Origin: Streptomyces drozdowiczii
GTDB lineage: Bacteria > Actinomycetota > Actinomycetes > Streptomycetales > Streptomycetaceae
Assembly: GCF_026167665.1 (NCBI RefSeq)
Contig: NZ_CP098740.1
Coordinates: forward strand, 4,030,001 to 4,094,000
Direction: 5' to 3'
DNA length: 64,000 bases
Of this stretch, positions 1 to 7,963 are shown one piece after another. The position numbers were made by a program, and so were the translations under genes. Below the pieces are notes generated by a model. The model did not search any database. It saw only the letters and a program-made list of their open reading frames with translations, and was not told the origin of the DNA. Every line of letters begins with the position of its first letter. Within the stretch, counting starts at the first letter, position 1.

Positions 1-239
1 CAGTTCGCCGGGGTGACCTCGGCGAAACGGCCCGGCATGTCCTCCAGCTTCGCCCGGTAGTGGTCGAGCCAGCGGTGCACGGTGGCGGCCTGGCCGTTGC
101 GGACGAGGGCTTCCACGGCCATCGGCGCGTGGTTGGTCAGCCAGCCCCCGCGCTCGGGGCCGGAGGAGTGCAGTCGCTCCAGGGCCTCGTCGAGGGTGCC
201 GGTGGTGTCGGGGGCGGTGCGGTGCGTCGTCTCGTTCAT
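1..239 (-). CDS. Questin oxidase family protein (DUF4243), N-terminal part
   Basis: Only the first 79 codons lie in the window; the rest runs off the left edge. The reading frame starts at ATG 239 and contains LHSSGPERGGWLTNHAPMAV followed by an ALVRNGQ/HRWLDHYRAKLE segment. This resembles the start of the questin oxidase-like (DUF4243) family, whose fungal members catalyse a Baeyer-Villiger type ring cleavage; bacterial members are mostly uncharacterised. Family assignment is from recognition of the N-terminus only. It is divergent from hrdD, with about 375 bases between the two starts. Confidence 0.7.
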   Translation of the reverse strand, partial: MNETTHRTAPDTTGTLDEALERLHSSGPERGGWLTNHAPMAVEALVRNGQAATVHRWLDHYRAKLEDMPGRFAEVTPAN

Positions 240-515
240 GACAGCGACGCTAGGCACCCGGTGCGCGCCCGGTAACGGACTGCGGTCCCGAGGTCGCGGG
301 CATCGGGCCTAGGACTCCCGACCGGTGCCCGCGCGCCCGGGACCAGGACAGAGGTCCGGGCAACCGGGCACCCGTACCCGACGTCTTCCGGGGTACGGGG
401 GGTGTCGAGGGCCCCGAAACGACCTGAGTACCCGGGCTGACCAGCACGGACGTGCCCGGCCGCGGCATGCGCCCGCCCCGGTGGCGGGACAGGGTACTGC
501 ATGATCGCGAAATTG
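240..515. other. Non-coding spacer upstream of hrdD
   Basis: This spacer between the divergent questin-oxidase-like gene and hrdD holds no convincing gene. It is rich in short CCGGGCACCC / GGGTACGGG type repeats that can pair locally, for example around 365-400. The only regulatory element I can support is the SigR-type promoter annotated immediately downstream. Confidence 0.5.
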
Positions 516-527
516 AATGCCAGGCAT

Positions 528-554
528 GGGAATTCTGTCCGGATTCCAGTCGTT
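528..554 (+). promoter_or_regulatory. SigR-type promoter of hrdD (GGGAAT-N18-GTT)
   Basis: GGGAAT at 528-533 is followed after exactly 18 bases by GTT at 552-554, the consensus for the Streptomyces disulfide-stress sigma factor SigR (GGAAT-N18/19-GTT). A second GTT directly follows at 555-557. It lies about 60 bases upstream of the hrdD start at 616. hrdD is a known SigR target in S. coelicolor, so sequence and prior knowledge agree. Confidence 0.8.
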
Positions 555-615
555 GTTTCCATCGGATGCAGGGCACCCGAGAGGGTGTCGCGACCTACTC
601 AGCAAGGGAGCACGC

Positions 616-1614
616 ATGGCAACCCGTGCCGTCGCCCGTCGTTCGTCCGCCACCGGCGGGACCAACCGGGCGAGCAGTGTTCGCGCCGTGGGCGGAGAGA
701 TCGCCGATCGCGACCTGGTCGGCATGTACCTGGACGAGATAGCGCGTACGCCGCTGCTCGATGCCGCCAAGGAGGTCGACCTCTCCCAGGCCGTCGAGGC
801 CGGTGTCTACGCACGCCAGATCCTCGACGGTGAGGTGGAGAGCGACGCGGGCGGCGCCTCGCGCGAAGAGCTGGAGGCGCTGGTCGCCGAGGGCGAGCGC
901 GCCAAGGACGTGTTCATCCGTTCCAACCTCCGACTCGTCGTCGCCGTCGCCCGCCGCTACCCGCGCGCCGGGCTCCCCCTGCTCGACCTGATCCAGGAGG
1001 GCAACGCGGGCCTGGTGCGCGCGGTCGAGAAGTTCGACTACGCCAAGGGCTTCAAGTTCTCCACGTACGCCACCTGGTGGATCCGCCAGGCCATCACGCG
1101 CTCCATAGCGGACCAGTCGCGCACCATCCGGCTCCCCGTCCACCTGGTGGAGGAGCTGGGCCGCATCCGCCGGGTGCAGCGCGAGTTCAACCGGGAGAAC
1201 GGCCGCGACCCGGAGCACGCCGAGATCGCCGCCGAGCTGGGCTCCACCCCGGAGCGCGTCGGCGACGTCCTGGACTGGGCCCGCGACCCGGTCAGCCTCA
1301 ACATGTCCGTGGACGACGAGGGCGACACGCAGTTCGGCGACCTCCTGGAGGACACCTCCGCCATCTCGCCCGAGCAGTCCGTGCTCACGCTGCTGCGCAG
1401 CGAGGAGCTGGAGGAGCTGATCGGCAAGCTCGACAACCGCACCGCGTCGATCATCCGCATGCGGTACGGAATCGAGGACGGCCGGGAGCGCACGCTCACC
1501 GAGGTCGGCAAGGAGCACGGCCTCACCCGCGAGCGCATCCGCCAGATCGAGAAGCACGCGCTCCTCGAATTGAAGCGAATGGCTCACGACACGGGCTTTG
1601 ACGCTGCGGCCTGA
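616..1614 (+). CDS. hrdD: RNA polymerase sigma factor HrdD (sigma-70 group 2)
   Basis: This 332-residue principal-like but non-essential sigma factor directs core RNA polymerase to promoters. Region 1.2 (ADRDLVGMYLDEIARTPLL, near residue 30) is followed by region 2 with DLIQEGNAGLVRAVEKFDY and the aromatic ATWWIRQAITRSI melting motif. Region 3 comes next, then the region 4 helix-turn-helix TLTEVGKEHGLTRERIRQIE, and the protein ends RDTGFDAAA-like. The length and the MATRAVARR start match S. coelicolor HrdD as I remember it. The frame is open from 517, but ATG 616 is preceded by AAGGGAG at 604-610, so I choose it. Expression is probably induced by disulfide stress through the SigR promoter upstream. 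It is separated from the convergent WYL gene by a hairpin terminator. Confidence 0.93.
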   Translation: MATRAVARRSSATGGTNRASSVRAVGGEIADRDLVGMYLDEIARTPLLDAAKEVDLSQAVEAGVYARQILDGEVESDAGGASREELEALVAEGERAKDVFIRSNLRLVVAVARRYPRAGLPLLDLIQEGNAGLVRAVEKFDYAKGFKFSTYATWWIRQAITRSIADQSRTIRLPVHLVEELGRIRRVQREFNRENGRDPEHAEIAAELGSTPERVGDVLDWARDPVSLNMSVDDEGDTQFGDLLEDTSAISPEQSVLTLLRSEELEELIGKLDNRTASIIRMRYGIEDGRERTLTEVGKEHGLTRERIRQIEKHALLELKRMAHDTGFDAAA

Positions 1615-1671
1615 GCCCGAGTCCAGTAACCTCCGAATTGGGCCGCTTCACCCGGCCCCCCTGAACTGAGT

Positions 1672-1698
1672 CCCGGCGCCCACCCCCCTGGCGCCGGG
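1672..1698. terminator. Bidirectional hairpin between hrdD and the WYL regulator
   Basis: CCCGGCGCC (1672-1680) pairs perfectly with GGCGCCGGG (1690-1698) across a C-rich loop, and a short T-run follows in TCATCCTTTT. It sits between two convergent genes and can serve both. Confidence 0.75.
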
Positions 1699-1724
1699 GC
1701 TCATCCTTTTCCGCGCGGCCCTCG

Positions 1725-2693
1725 CTACGCTCCGCCGGACCCCGCGCGGCTGAGTCGGCCGCCCAGCTCCGTCACGTACGCCACCAGCTCCGGCGGCCGG
1801 TGCACGGTGAACTCGCAGTCCACCATCGCCAGCCGCACCGCCAGCCACTCCAGCTGGTCCCGCAGCACGGCACGCAGCCGGCAGCCGCCCTCGCCCTCCG
1901 GCTCCAGCGGCCCGACCCGGCCGTGCAGCCGCGACGCGACGAACTCCGGCGGCGCCGCGAAGCTCACCTCCACCTCGATCTCCGGCTGCCGGCGCGCCAT
2001 CGAGCGGGACAGGAACTCCGCCGCGTCCCCCTCCGGCAGCTCCCTCGGCGTGAACCGGGCGCCCGTAGCGAACGGCTCGCTGACCCGGTCCACGCGGAAG
2101 GTGCGCCACGCCTCGCGCTCCAGGTCGTACGCCACCAGATACCAGCGCCACCCGGTGCTCACCAGCCGGTACGGCTCGACCTGGCGCCGGGACTCCGCGC
2201 CGTCGCCCGCCCGGTACGCGAAGCGCAGCCGCTCCCGGCCGGTGACCGCCGAGGCCATCACGGTCAGCGTCTGCGGGTCGATGGTCGAACCGTCGCCCCG
2301 GGCGAGGGGGACCGTCGCGTTCTGGAGGGTGGAGACCCGGTGGCGCAGCCGGGACGGCAGCACCTGCTCCAGCTTGGCCAGCGCCCGTACGGACGCCTCG
2401 TCCACGCCCTCGATGGCATGCCCGGCGCCGGCCCGCAGCCCCACCGCGATGGCGACCGCCTCCTCGTCGTCCAGGAGCAGCGGCGGCATGGCGGTGCCCG
2501 CCACGAGCCGGTAGCCGCCGACCGAGCCGCGCGAGGCCTCGACCGGATAGCCGAGGTCGCGCAGGCGGTCGATGTCGCGGCGGATCGTGCGCGCGCTGAC
2601 GTCCAGGCGCTCGGCGAGCTCGCTGCCCGGCCACTCGCGCGGTGTCTGGAGCAGTGACAGCAGATTCAGCAGTCGTGCCGGGGTGTCGGTCAT
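1725..2693 (-). CDS. HTH / WYL-domain transcriptional regulator
   Basis: About 322 residues. An N-terminal HTH_11 winged helix (residues ~5-60, with SARTIRRDIDRLRDLGYPVEA) is followed by a WYL ligand-sensing domain containing WRWYLVAYDLEREAWRTFRV (~165-190), then a WCX C-terminal extension. WYL regulators bind DNA or small ligands and often control a neighbouring gene. This one is divergent from an MFS drug-type exporter with only 62 bases between starts, so it most likely controls that pump; this is inferred from context. Start 2693 (MTDTPARLL) is preferred over an in-frame ATG four codons upstream (2705); neither has a strong ribosome site. Confidence 0.87.
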   Translation of the reverse strand: MTDTPARLLNLLSLLQTPREWPGSELAERLDVSARTIRRDIDRLRDLGYPVEASRGSVGGYRLVAGTAMPPLLLDDEEAVAIAVGLRAGAGHAIEGVDEASVRALAKLEQVLPSRLRHRVSTLQNATVPLARGDGSTIDPQTLTVMASAVTGRERLRFAYRAGDGAESRRQVEPYRLVSTGWRWYLVAYDLEREAWRTFRVDRVSEPFATGARFTPRELPEGDAAEFLSRSMARRQPEIEVEVSFAAPPEFVASRLHGRVGPLEPEGEGGCRLRAVLRDQLEWLAVRLAMVDCEFTVHRPPELVAYVTELGGRLSRAGSGGA

Positions 2694-2755
2694 GTCACCC
2701 AGCATGCGCGCTCATTGGGTCACGATCTGTCCTATTGGCTGTTTAGGTTCTTTCC

Positions 2756-4276
2756 ATGACTTCCTCCGCACCACTGCCGTCGCCTGCGGCTGCTTCAGAC
2801 CGCCGCCGGTGGTTCGCCCTGGCCATCGTGATGACCGCCGCCTTCATGGACCTCGTCGACGTCACGATCGTCAACATCGCCATCCCCAGCATCGAGCGGG
2901 ACACCGGCGCCTCGTTCAGCTCCATCCAGTGGATCGTCGCCGGGTACGCCCTGGCCTTCGCCGCCGGGCTGATCACCGGCGGGCGGCTCGGTGACATCTA
3001 CGGCCGCAAGCGGCTCTTCCTCGTCGGCATCGGGGGCTTCACCCTCGCCTCCGCGCTCTGCGGATTCGCCGCCAACCCCGAGATGCTGGTCGCCTCCCGC
3101 TTCCTCCAGGGCGCCACGGCGGCGCTGATGGTGCCGCAGGTGCTGTCGATCGTGCACGCCACCTTCCCCGCCCACGAGCGCGGCAAGGTCTTCGGCCTGT
3201 TCGGCGCGATCGTCGGCCTCGGCGCGGTCTCCGGGCCGCTGCTGGGTGCGCTGCTGACCGAGTGGAACATCGCCGGTCTCGAATGGCGCCCGATCTTCCT
3301 GATCAACCTGCCGGTCGGCATCCTCGGCCTGGTCCTGGGCAGCAAGTTCATCACCGAGTCCAAGTCACCCAGGGCGCTGCGGCTCGACCTGGTCGGCGTC
3401 GTGCTCGTCACGCTCGGCATGCTGATGCTGATCTACCCGCTGACCCGCGGCCGTGAGCTGGGCTGGCCGCTGTGGGGCTACCTGTCGATGGCCGGAAGCG
3501 TCCTCGTCTTCCTCGTCCTCGTGCTGTTCGAGCGCGCCAAGGCCGGCCGGGACGGATCGCCGCTGATCGAGCTGTCGCTGTTCCGGGTGCGGAGCTTCGC
3601 CGCCGGGATCGCCGTGCAGCTGACCTTCGGCATCGGGCTCGGCATCTTCTTCCTGGTCTGGACGCTGTACATGCAGATGGGCCTCGGCTGGAGCGCGCTG
3701 CGTGCCGGTACGACCGGTATCCCGTTCTCGGTCTCCGTGTCGGTGGCCGCCGGGCTCTCCGTGCAGAAGCTGGTGCCCCGCTTCGGCCGCAAGGTCCTCC
3801 AGACGGGCGCCCTGCTCATGGCGGCCGGCCTGCTGCTCTACATCTGGGAGTCGCACCACTACGGCATGGGCATCACGTCCTGGCAGATGGCGCTGCCCCT
3901 GGTCGTCATGGGCGTCGGCATGGGCCTGATCGTGGCGCCGCTGGCCGACGCGGTGCTGTCCGAGGTGCCCAAGGAGCACGCCGGGTCCGCCTCCGGCCTC
4001 TTCAACAGCGTGCAGCAGATGGGCAACGCGCTCGGCCTCGGGCTGGTCTCGGTCGTCTTCTACGGGGCGATCGGCGACCGGCTCACGCCCGAGCAGGTCG
4101 GCCCGGCGTTCGCGGACGCCTTCGAGCAGTCGCTGTGGTGGGTGGCCGGGGTGCTGCTGCTGATCTTCGTGGTGATGTTCGCCCTGCCGGCCAGGCCGAA
4201 GCAGCACGTCGAGGGCGCGGCGGACGACGAGCCGGCCGCGCCGGAGCCCGCCCAGGAGCCGGTGCTCACGCACTGA
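2756..4276 (+). CDS. MFS transporter, DHA2 (EmrB/QacA) family
   Basis: 506-residue integral membrane protein with about 14 hydrophobic segments. The N-terminal motif FMDLVDVTIVNIAIPSIE and loop GGRLGDIYGRKRLFLVG (motif A) are diagnostic of the drug:H+ antiporter-2 family. Motif C-like GAIVGLGAVSGPLLGALLTE and the second-half LNSVQQMGNALG-like region (SGLFNSVQQMGNALGLG) are also present. It probably exports a toxic or antibiotic-like compound using the proton gradient; the substrate is unknown. It is divergent from the WYL regulator, which probably controls it, and is followed by a strong hairpin terminator. Confidence 0.9.
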   Translation: MTSSAPLPSPAAASDRRRWFALAIVMTAAFMDLVDVTIVNIAIPSIERDTGASFSSIQWIVAGYALAFAAGLITGGRLGDIYGRKRLFLVGIGGFTLASALCGFAANPEMLVASRFLQGATAALMVPQVLSIVHATFPAHERGKVFGLFGAIVGLGAVSGPLLGALLTEWNIAGLEWRPIFLINLPVGILGLVLGSKFITESKSPRALRLDLVGVVLVTLGMLMLIYPLTRGRELGWPLWGYLSMAGSVLVFLVLVLFERAKAGRDGSPLIELSLFRVRSFAAGIAVQLTFGIGLGIFFLVWTLYMQMGLGWSALRAGTTGIPFSVSVSVAAGLSVQKLVPRFGRKVLQTGALLMAAGLLLYIWESHHYGMGITSWQMALPLVVMGVGMGLIVAPLADAVLSEVPKEHAGSASGLFNSVQQMGNALGLGLVSVVFYGAIGDRLTPEQVGPAFADAFEQSLWWVAGVLLLIFVVMFALPARPKQHVEGAADDEPAAPEPAQEPVLTH

Positions 4277-4301
4277 GCCGACGGCGTACGAAGCGGAGTC
4301 A

Positions 4302-4338
4302 CCGGTGCCCGCGTCCCCCCGAGGGACGCGGGCACCGG
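4302..4338. terminator. Perfect 16-bp stem-loop terminator
   Basis: CCGGTGCCCGCGTCCC (4302-4317) and GGGACGCGGGCACCGG (4323-4338) form a perfect 16-bp stem with a 5-base loop. It lies between the convergent MFS gene and the DUF6227 gene and probably terminates both. There is no strong T-tract, as is common in Streptomyces. Confidence 0.85.
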
Positions 4339-4351
4339 CATGCGCATGCGC

Positions 4352-5107
4352 TCAGCAGATGCGCGTACGGGCTTCCATCGCGCCGCGGGCCGTCGCCTCG
4401 TCGCCGTACACCTCGCACATGTGGCGGCCGTCCGGGGTCGCCGTGTGCTCGACCTCCCACAGGCTCGTCTCGCTGCCGTCGAGGAGCAGGAACGCGTGCT
4501 CGTACAGCGTGAAGCCGGCGTCCCGGCCCTCCACGCGGCACTGGCGGCCGAAGACCTGCGTGATGTGGTGCGCGAAGGCGGCCCGCAGCAGATGGGCGGT
4601 CTCCTCGCCGGGCACGTCGCCGTTCTCCGCGCGGCGCAGCACGCGGCGGGCGTGGTCCGCGGAGTTGTCCGGCGCGTACGTCCGGGGGAGCGGGGCCGGG
4701 GGCGCGGCCAGCAGCGCCGACATCAGCTCCAGGTCGGCCTGGGCCCCCTCCGCGTCGCCGAAGTCGGGGACGTCCCACAGGCTGCCGGTCAGCCGGGCGG
4801 CGGCGATGTGGGCGTCGGCCTCGTCGTCGTACAGCTCGTGCTGCCGGGTGTCGGGGTGGCCGTCCCCGCGCGGACCGCTGTGCACCAGCTCCCACAGGGT
4901 CAGCGCGGCGCCGTCGCTCAGCAGATACGCGTGGCGGTAGGTCTCGCGGTGCAGGGTGGCGCTGTGGTGCGAGGAGTACAGGGAGCTGCTGTGGGCCAGC
5001 GCGGAGCCCAGCCGTTCCACCGTGCCGTCGGGGAGGTCGAACGAATTGAGAGCCCGACGCAGGATTCGCTCGACGTGCTGCTCGGTCGTCTCGTACGGAT
5101 CGCTCAA
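4352..5107 (-). CDS. DUF6227 family protein
   Basis: About 251 residues, a family I know only from actinomycetes and of unknown function. It appears to contain two similar halves: ETYRHAYLLSDGAALTLWELVHS near residue 65 and LYEHAFLLLDGSETSLWEVEHT near residue 215, an internal duplication of an H-A-(Y/F)-L-L-x-DG-LWE motif. I choose the TTG at 5107 (protein begins MSDPYETTEQHVERIL) because GGAG lies 8 bases upstream; the frame is open up to 5152 but the extra residues look non-coding. No signal peptide or membrane segment is visible. Function is not assigned. Confidence 0.82.
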   Translation of the reverse strand: MSDPYETTEQHVERILRRALNSFDLPDGTVERLGSALAHSSSLYSSHHSATLHRETYRHAYLLSDGAALTLWELVHSGPRGDGHPDTRQHELYDDEADAHIAAARLTGSLWDVPDFGDAEGAQADLELMSALLAAPPAPLPRTYAPDNSADHARRVLRRAENGDVPGEETAHLLRAAFAHHITQVFGRQCRVEGRDAGFTLYEHAFLLLDGSETSLWEVEHTATPDGRHMCEVYGDEATARGAMEARTRIC

Positions 5108-5239
5108 GGTGCTGTCTCCAGGCCGTCGCCGCGTGTGACTTGATGCGTGCATAACGTAGCCCCTGGGGCTGACATCGGGACCGGGGTTCAGAAAAACGCA
5201 CGGGGCGCACGGAAGGTTCCGCGCACGGGGCCCGGACTT

Positions 5240-5272
5240 CCTCGCGCGGGTGGGGCTCCCTCGCGCGGGTGG
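5240..5272. repeat. Short tandem direct repeat
   Basis: CCTCGCGCGGGTGG occurs at 5240-5253 and again at 5259-5272, inside the ~195-base spacer between the P1 peptidase stop and the DUF6227 start. No gene is seen in this spacer. Confidence 0.6.
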
Positions 5273-5303
5273 CGCGCTTCCCGGCTCGCGGGGCCGGGCT
5301 TCC

Positions 5304-6347
5304 TTACGCGACCGGCCCGTAGAGGTCGCTGTACGAGGGGAAGGTGCCCCCGCCGTCGCCGCCCCGGACGCCCTTCGCCGCCCGGGCCGCCTTCACGATG
5401 GCCCGGGCCACCGCCTCCGCACCCGCCGCGAGCAGCGGGTTGAGCGCGACGGGGTCCTCCGCGTCCAGGTCCCGCCGGCCGGTGGCGAGCGCGAACACGG
5501 TGTCCCCGTCGGTCATCAGGTGCACGGGCCGGATGGCGCGCGCCAGCCCGTCGTGCGCGGTGCCCGCCAGCTTCTGCGCCTGCGCCCGGGTGAGGGCGGC
5601 GTCGGTGGCGACGACGGCGAGCGTGGTGTTGAGCAGGGGGCGCGCGTCCGTGCCGCGCGCCTGCGCCAGGCGCCTTCGCGCCGCCTCGTGGACCTCGGCC
5701 GGCGGGGCGACGGCCGGCTCCTCGCCGCCGTACTCCCCGAACAGCACCCCCGTACGGGGATCGAGCACCGATCCCGCCGCGTTGACCACGACGAGCGCGC
5801 CGACGGTGAGCCCGGACGGCAGCAGGACGCTCGCGCTCCCCACCCCGCCCTTGAGCTGCCCGGCCACCGCCCCCGTGCCCGCGCCGACGCACCCCTCGGC
5901 GACCGCCGCGCCCTCCTCGGTCCGGGCGGCGTCCGCCACGGCCGCCCGGCCCGTCGCCGCGTCCGGCCGGGCCCGCCAGTCGCCGCCGCGCCCCAGGTCG
6001 AACACGCAGGCCGCCGGGACCACGGGGACCACCTGGGCCGGATCGGCGCCCACCCGCACCCCGCGCCCCCGCTCCTCCAGCCACGCCATCACCCCGGACG
6101 CCGCGTCGAGCCCGTACGCGCTGCCCCCGGTGAGCACGACCGCGTCGATGCGCTGGACCAGGTTGCGCGGATCCAGCGCGTCCGTCTCCCGCGTCCCCGG
6201 CCCGCCCCCGCGCACATCGACGGCGGCGACCACCCCACCCTCGGGCGCGAGCACCACGGTGGTCCCACTGAGCGCGCCCTTCCCGGCAACCTGCGCGTGC
6301 CCGACGCGCAGACCGGCAACATCGGTGAGGGCGTCCTGACGGGGCAT
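5304..6347 (-). CDS. P1 family (DmpA/NylC-type) peptidase
   Basis: 347-residue Ntn-type self-processing hydrolase. The N-terminal part DVAGLRVGHAQV and VVLTGGSAYGLDAASGV are typical of the family. The conserved NTTLAVVATDAALTRAQAQKLA segment contains the Asn-Thr cleavage site, whose Thr becomes the N-terminal nucleophile of the beta chain. Known members are D-stereospecific aminopeptidases (DmpA) and nylon-oligomer hydrolases (NylC); the true substrate here is unknown. The open frame reaches 6551, but ATG 6347 with AAGGAGCCCCG just upstream is the supported start. No signal peptide is seen, so it is probably cytoplasmic. Confidence 0.87.
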   Translation of the reverse strand: MPRQDALTDVAGLRVGHAQVAGKGALSGTTVVLAPEGGVVAAVDVRGGGPGTRETDALDPRNLVQRIDAVVLTGGSAYGLDAASGVMAWLEERGRGVRVGADPAQVVPVVPAACVFDLGRGGDWRARPDAATGRAAVADAARTEEGAAVAEGCVGAGTGAVAGQLKGGVGSASVLLPSGLTVGALVVVNAAGSVLDPRTGVLFGEYGGEEPAVAPPAEVHEAARRRLAQARGTDARPLLNTTLAVVATDAALTRAQAQKLAGTAHDGLARAIRPVHLMTDGDTVFALATGRRDLDAEDPVALNPLLAAGAEAVARAIVKAARAAKGVRGGDGGGTFPSYSDLYGPVA

Positions 6348-6414
6348 CGGGGCTCCTTGGGGTGGATGCGGAGGGCCGGGCGGCCAACGTACCGCCGGAG
6401 TCCGGACCGCTCGA

Positions 6415-6648
6415 TCACTCCTCCGGCCGAAGCCGCTGCCGAGCGGCCTCGAGCCGCTGGTCGTAGTCGGGCGCGAACAGCTCGGGAAGCGTCGTGTCGA
6501 TCGTTCCGGCGATCCGGTGGATCGGCGCCCAGACCGCCGGATCGTCGACAACGCGGCGAAGGTCCGTCAACTGGAGCTTCTCCAGCCAGTGCGAGAGCAC
6601 CAGTGCCTCGTCATTCGTGAGCTTGATCGTGACCTGACTGTCGCTCAT
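6415..6648 (-). CDS. Small hypothetical protein (77 aa)
   Basis: Begins MSDSQVTIKLTNDEALVLSH and ends in a basic helix EAARQRLRPEE. The start at 6648 follows AGGGGTGT. It looks like a small conserved Streptomyces protein (alpha-helical, no cysteines, no membrane segment); I do not recognise a domain. It lies in the same direction as the P1 peptidase, 67 bases upstream. Confidence 0.65.
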   Translation of the reverse strand: MSDSQVTIKLTNDEALVLSHWLEKLQLTDLRRVVDDPAVWAPIHRIAGTIDTTLPELFAPDYDQRLEAARQRLRPEE

Positions 6649-6811
6649 GCACACCCCTGCGGCTCGGCCCGCCCTTGACCGCACGAACCTACTGGCCCGG
6701 ACCTCGACCGAACAGAGGGGCCCCTGCCCCGCCTCCCACCCCCCGCGACTCGCTCACCCCCTAGCGCCCTAAAACAGGACCAACCACCCCACACCGCCCT
6801 ACCGTGGCACC

Positions 6812-7963
6812 GTGACCGAGCCACCTGAAGCCGCAGGCGCAGCCGCGCAGCCCGTCCCCGGGGGTCGTGCCGGGACCGTCGACGCGGGCGGGCGCGGGCC
6901 GGCGCCGGGCGGGTCCGGGCGGGCCGGAGGGCTCGTGCCCCGGTCCGTCACCGCGCGGGCGACCGCGGCGGGCGTCATCGTCTCCCTTCTGCTCGTCGTG
7001 GCCATCGTGCTCGGCAGCCGGTTCCTGGAGCACTTCGACTCCGCGCTGCTGCCGTACGCCGTCGCCACGGTGTTCCTCGCCTTCGGCGTCGCGTACCGGT
7101 ACACCGTCTGGGTCTCCGCGCCCGGCGCCAAGCGGCTGTTCAAGAAGGGCTGGGGGAGCCTCTTCTCGGTGGACAACTTCCGCCGCGCGCCCACCGCGCT
7201 GCCGAAGATGATCGCCACCTACCTCGGCTTCCAGAAGTTCCTCGGCGCCCGCTCGCACGCCCGCTGGGCCGCCCACCAGCTGATCTTCTGGGGCTGCATC
7301 CTCGCCGCGCTGATCACCTTCCCGCTGACCTGGGGCTGGTTCACCTTCACCTCGGACACCGGCTCCGGGCCCGGCTACGAGATGCGTATCTGGGGCTTCA
7401 AGATCCTCGGCTTCGACTCCCTCGACTTCCTCGGCTGGCTGATGTTCCACGGCCTGGACATCGCCGCCGTGCTCGTCATCCCCGGCGCCTCCTACTTCCT
7501 GTGGCGGCGGATGAAGGACCGCGGGGCCATCGCCGGCCAGCGGTTCGCCTACGACCTGGTACCGCTGATCGCGCTCATCGTCATCTCGGTGACCGGGCTG
7601 CTGCTCACCTTCTCCTCGATCTTCCTGCACGGCGGCGGCTACGAGTTCCTGGCGATCCTCCACATGGTCGCGGTGGTCTTCACCCTCATCTACATCCCGT
7701 TCGGGAAGTTCTTCCACATCGTCCAGCGCCCCGCCGCCGTCGGCATGCAGCTGTTCAAGTACACCGGCCGGCAGGACGAAGAGGTCTTCGCCTGCCGCCG
7801 CTGCGAGGAACCCATCGACACCACCCCCTACGTCGAGAACCTGCGCGGCACCATGCGCGACCTCAGCCTCGGCTTCGACGAGTGGGCCGAATACTGCCCG
7901 CGCTGCAAGCGGGTGCTGCGAGGCAGCGCCTACCTCTCCCAGGTGAAGAAGGGTTTCAAGTGA
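6812..7963 (+). CDS. NarI/HdrE-like membrane cytochrome b subunit with C-terminal zinc ribbon
   Basis: 383 residues. A Pro/Gly-rich, Arg-containing cytoplasmic leader precedes about five to six membrane helices. Several helices carry histidines suited to b-heme ligation (AAHQLIFWGCILAALI, LMFHGLDIAAVLVI, FLAILHMVAVVFTLIY). The motif FGKFFHIVQRPAAVGMQLFK closely resembles the NarI/DsrM/HdrE ending. A C-terminal soluble tail has two CxxC pairs (FACRRCEEP and YCPRCKR), a probable zinc or iron site. Homologues are often mislabelled MFS. As first gene of the operon it probably passes quinol electrons to the ferredoxin and molybdenum subunits. Its stop overlaps the next start (GTGA). Confidence 0.72.
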   Translation: MTEPPEAAGAAAQPVPGGRAGTVDAGGRGPAPGGSGRAGGLVPRSVTARATAAGVIVSLLLVVAIVLGSRFLEHFDSALLPYAVATVFLAFGVAYRYTVWVSAPGAKRLFKKGWGSLFSVDNFRRAPTALPKMIATYLGFQKFLGARSHARWAAHQLIFWGCILAALITFPLTWGWFTFTSDTGSGPGYEMRIWGFKILGFDSLDFLGWLMFHGLDIAAVLVIPGASYFLWRRMKDRGAIAGQRFAYDLVPLIALIVISVTGLLLTFSSIFLHGGGYEFLAILHMVAVVFTLIYIPFGKFFHIVQRPAAVGMQLFKYTGRQDEEVFACRRCEEPIDTTPYVENLRGTMRDLSLGFDEWAEYCPRCKRVLRGSAYLSQVKKGFK

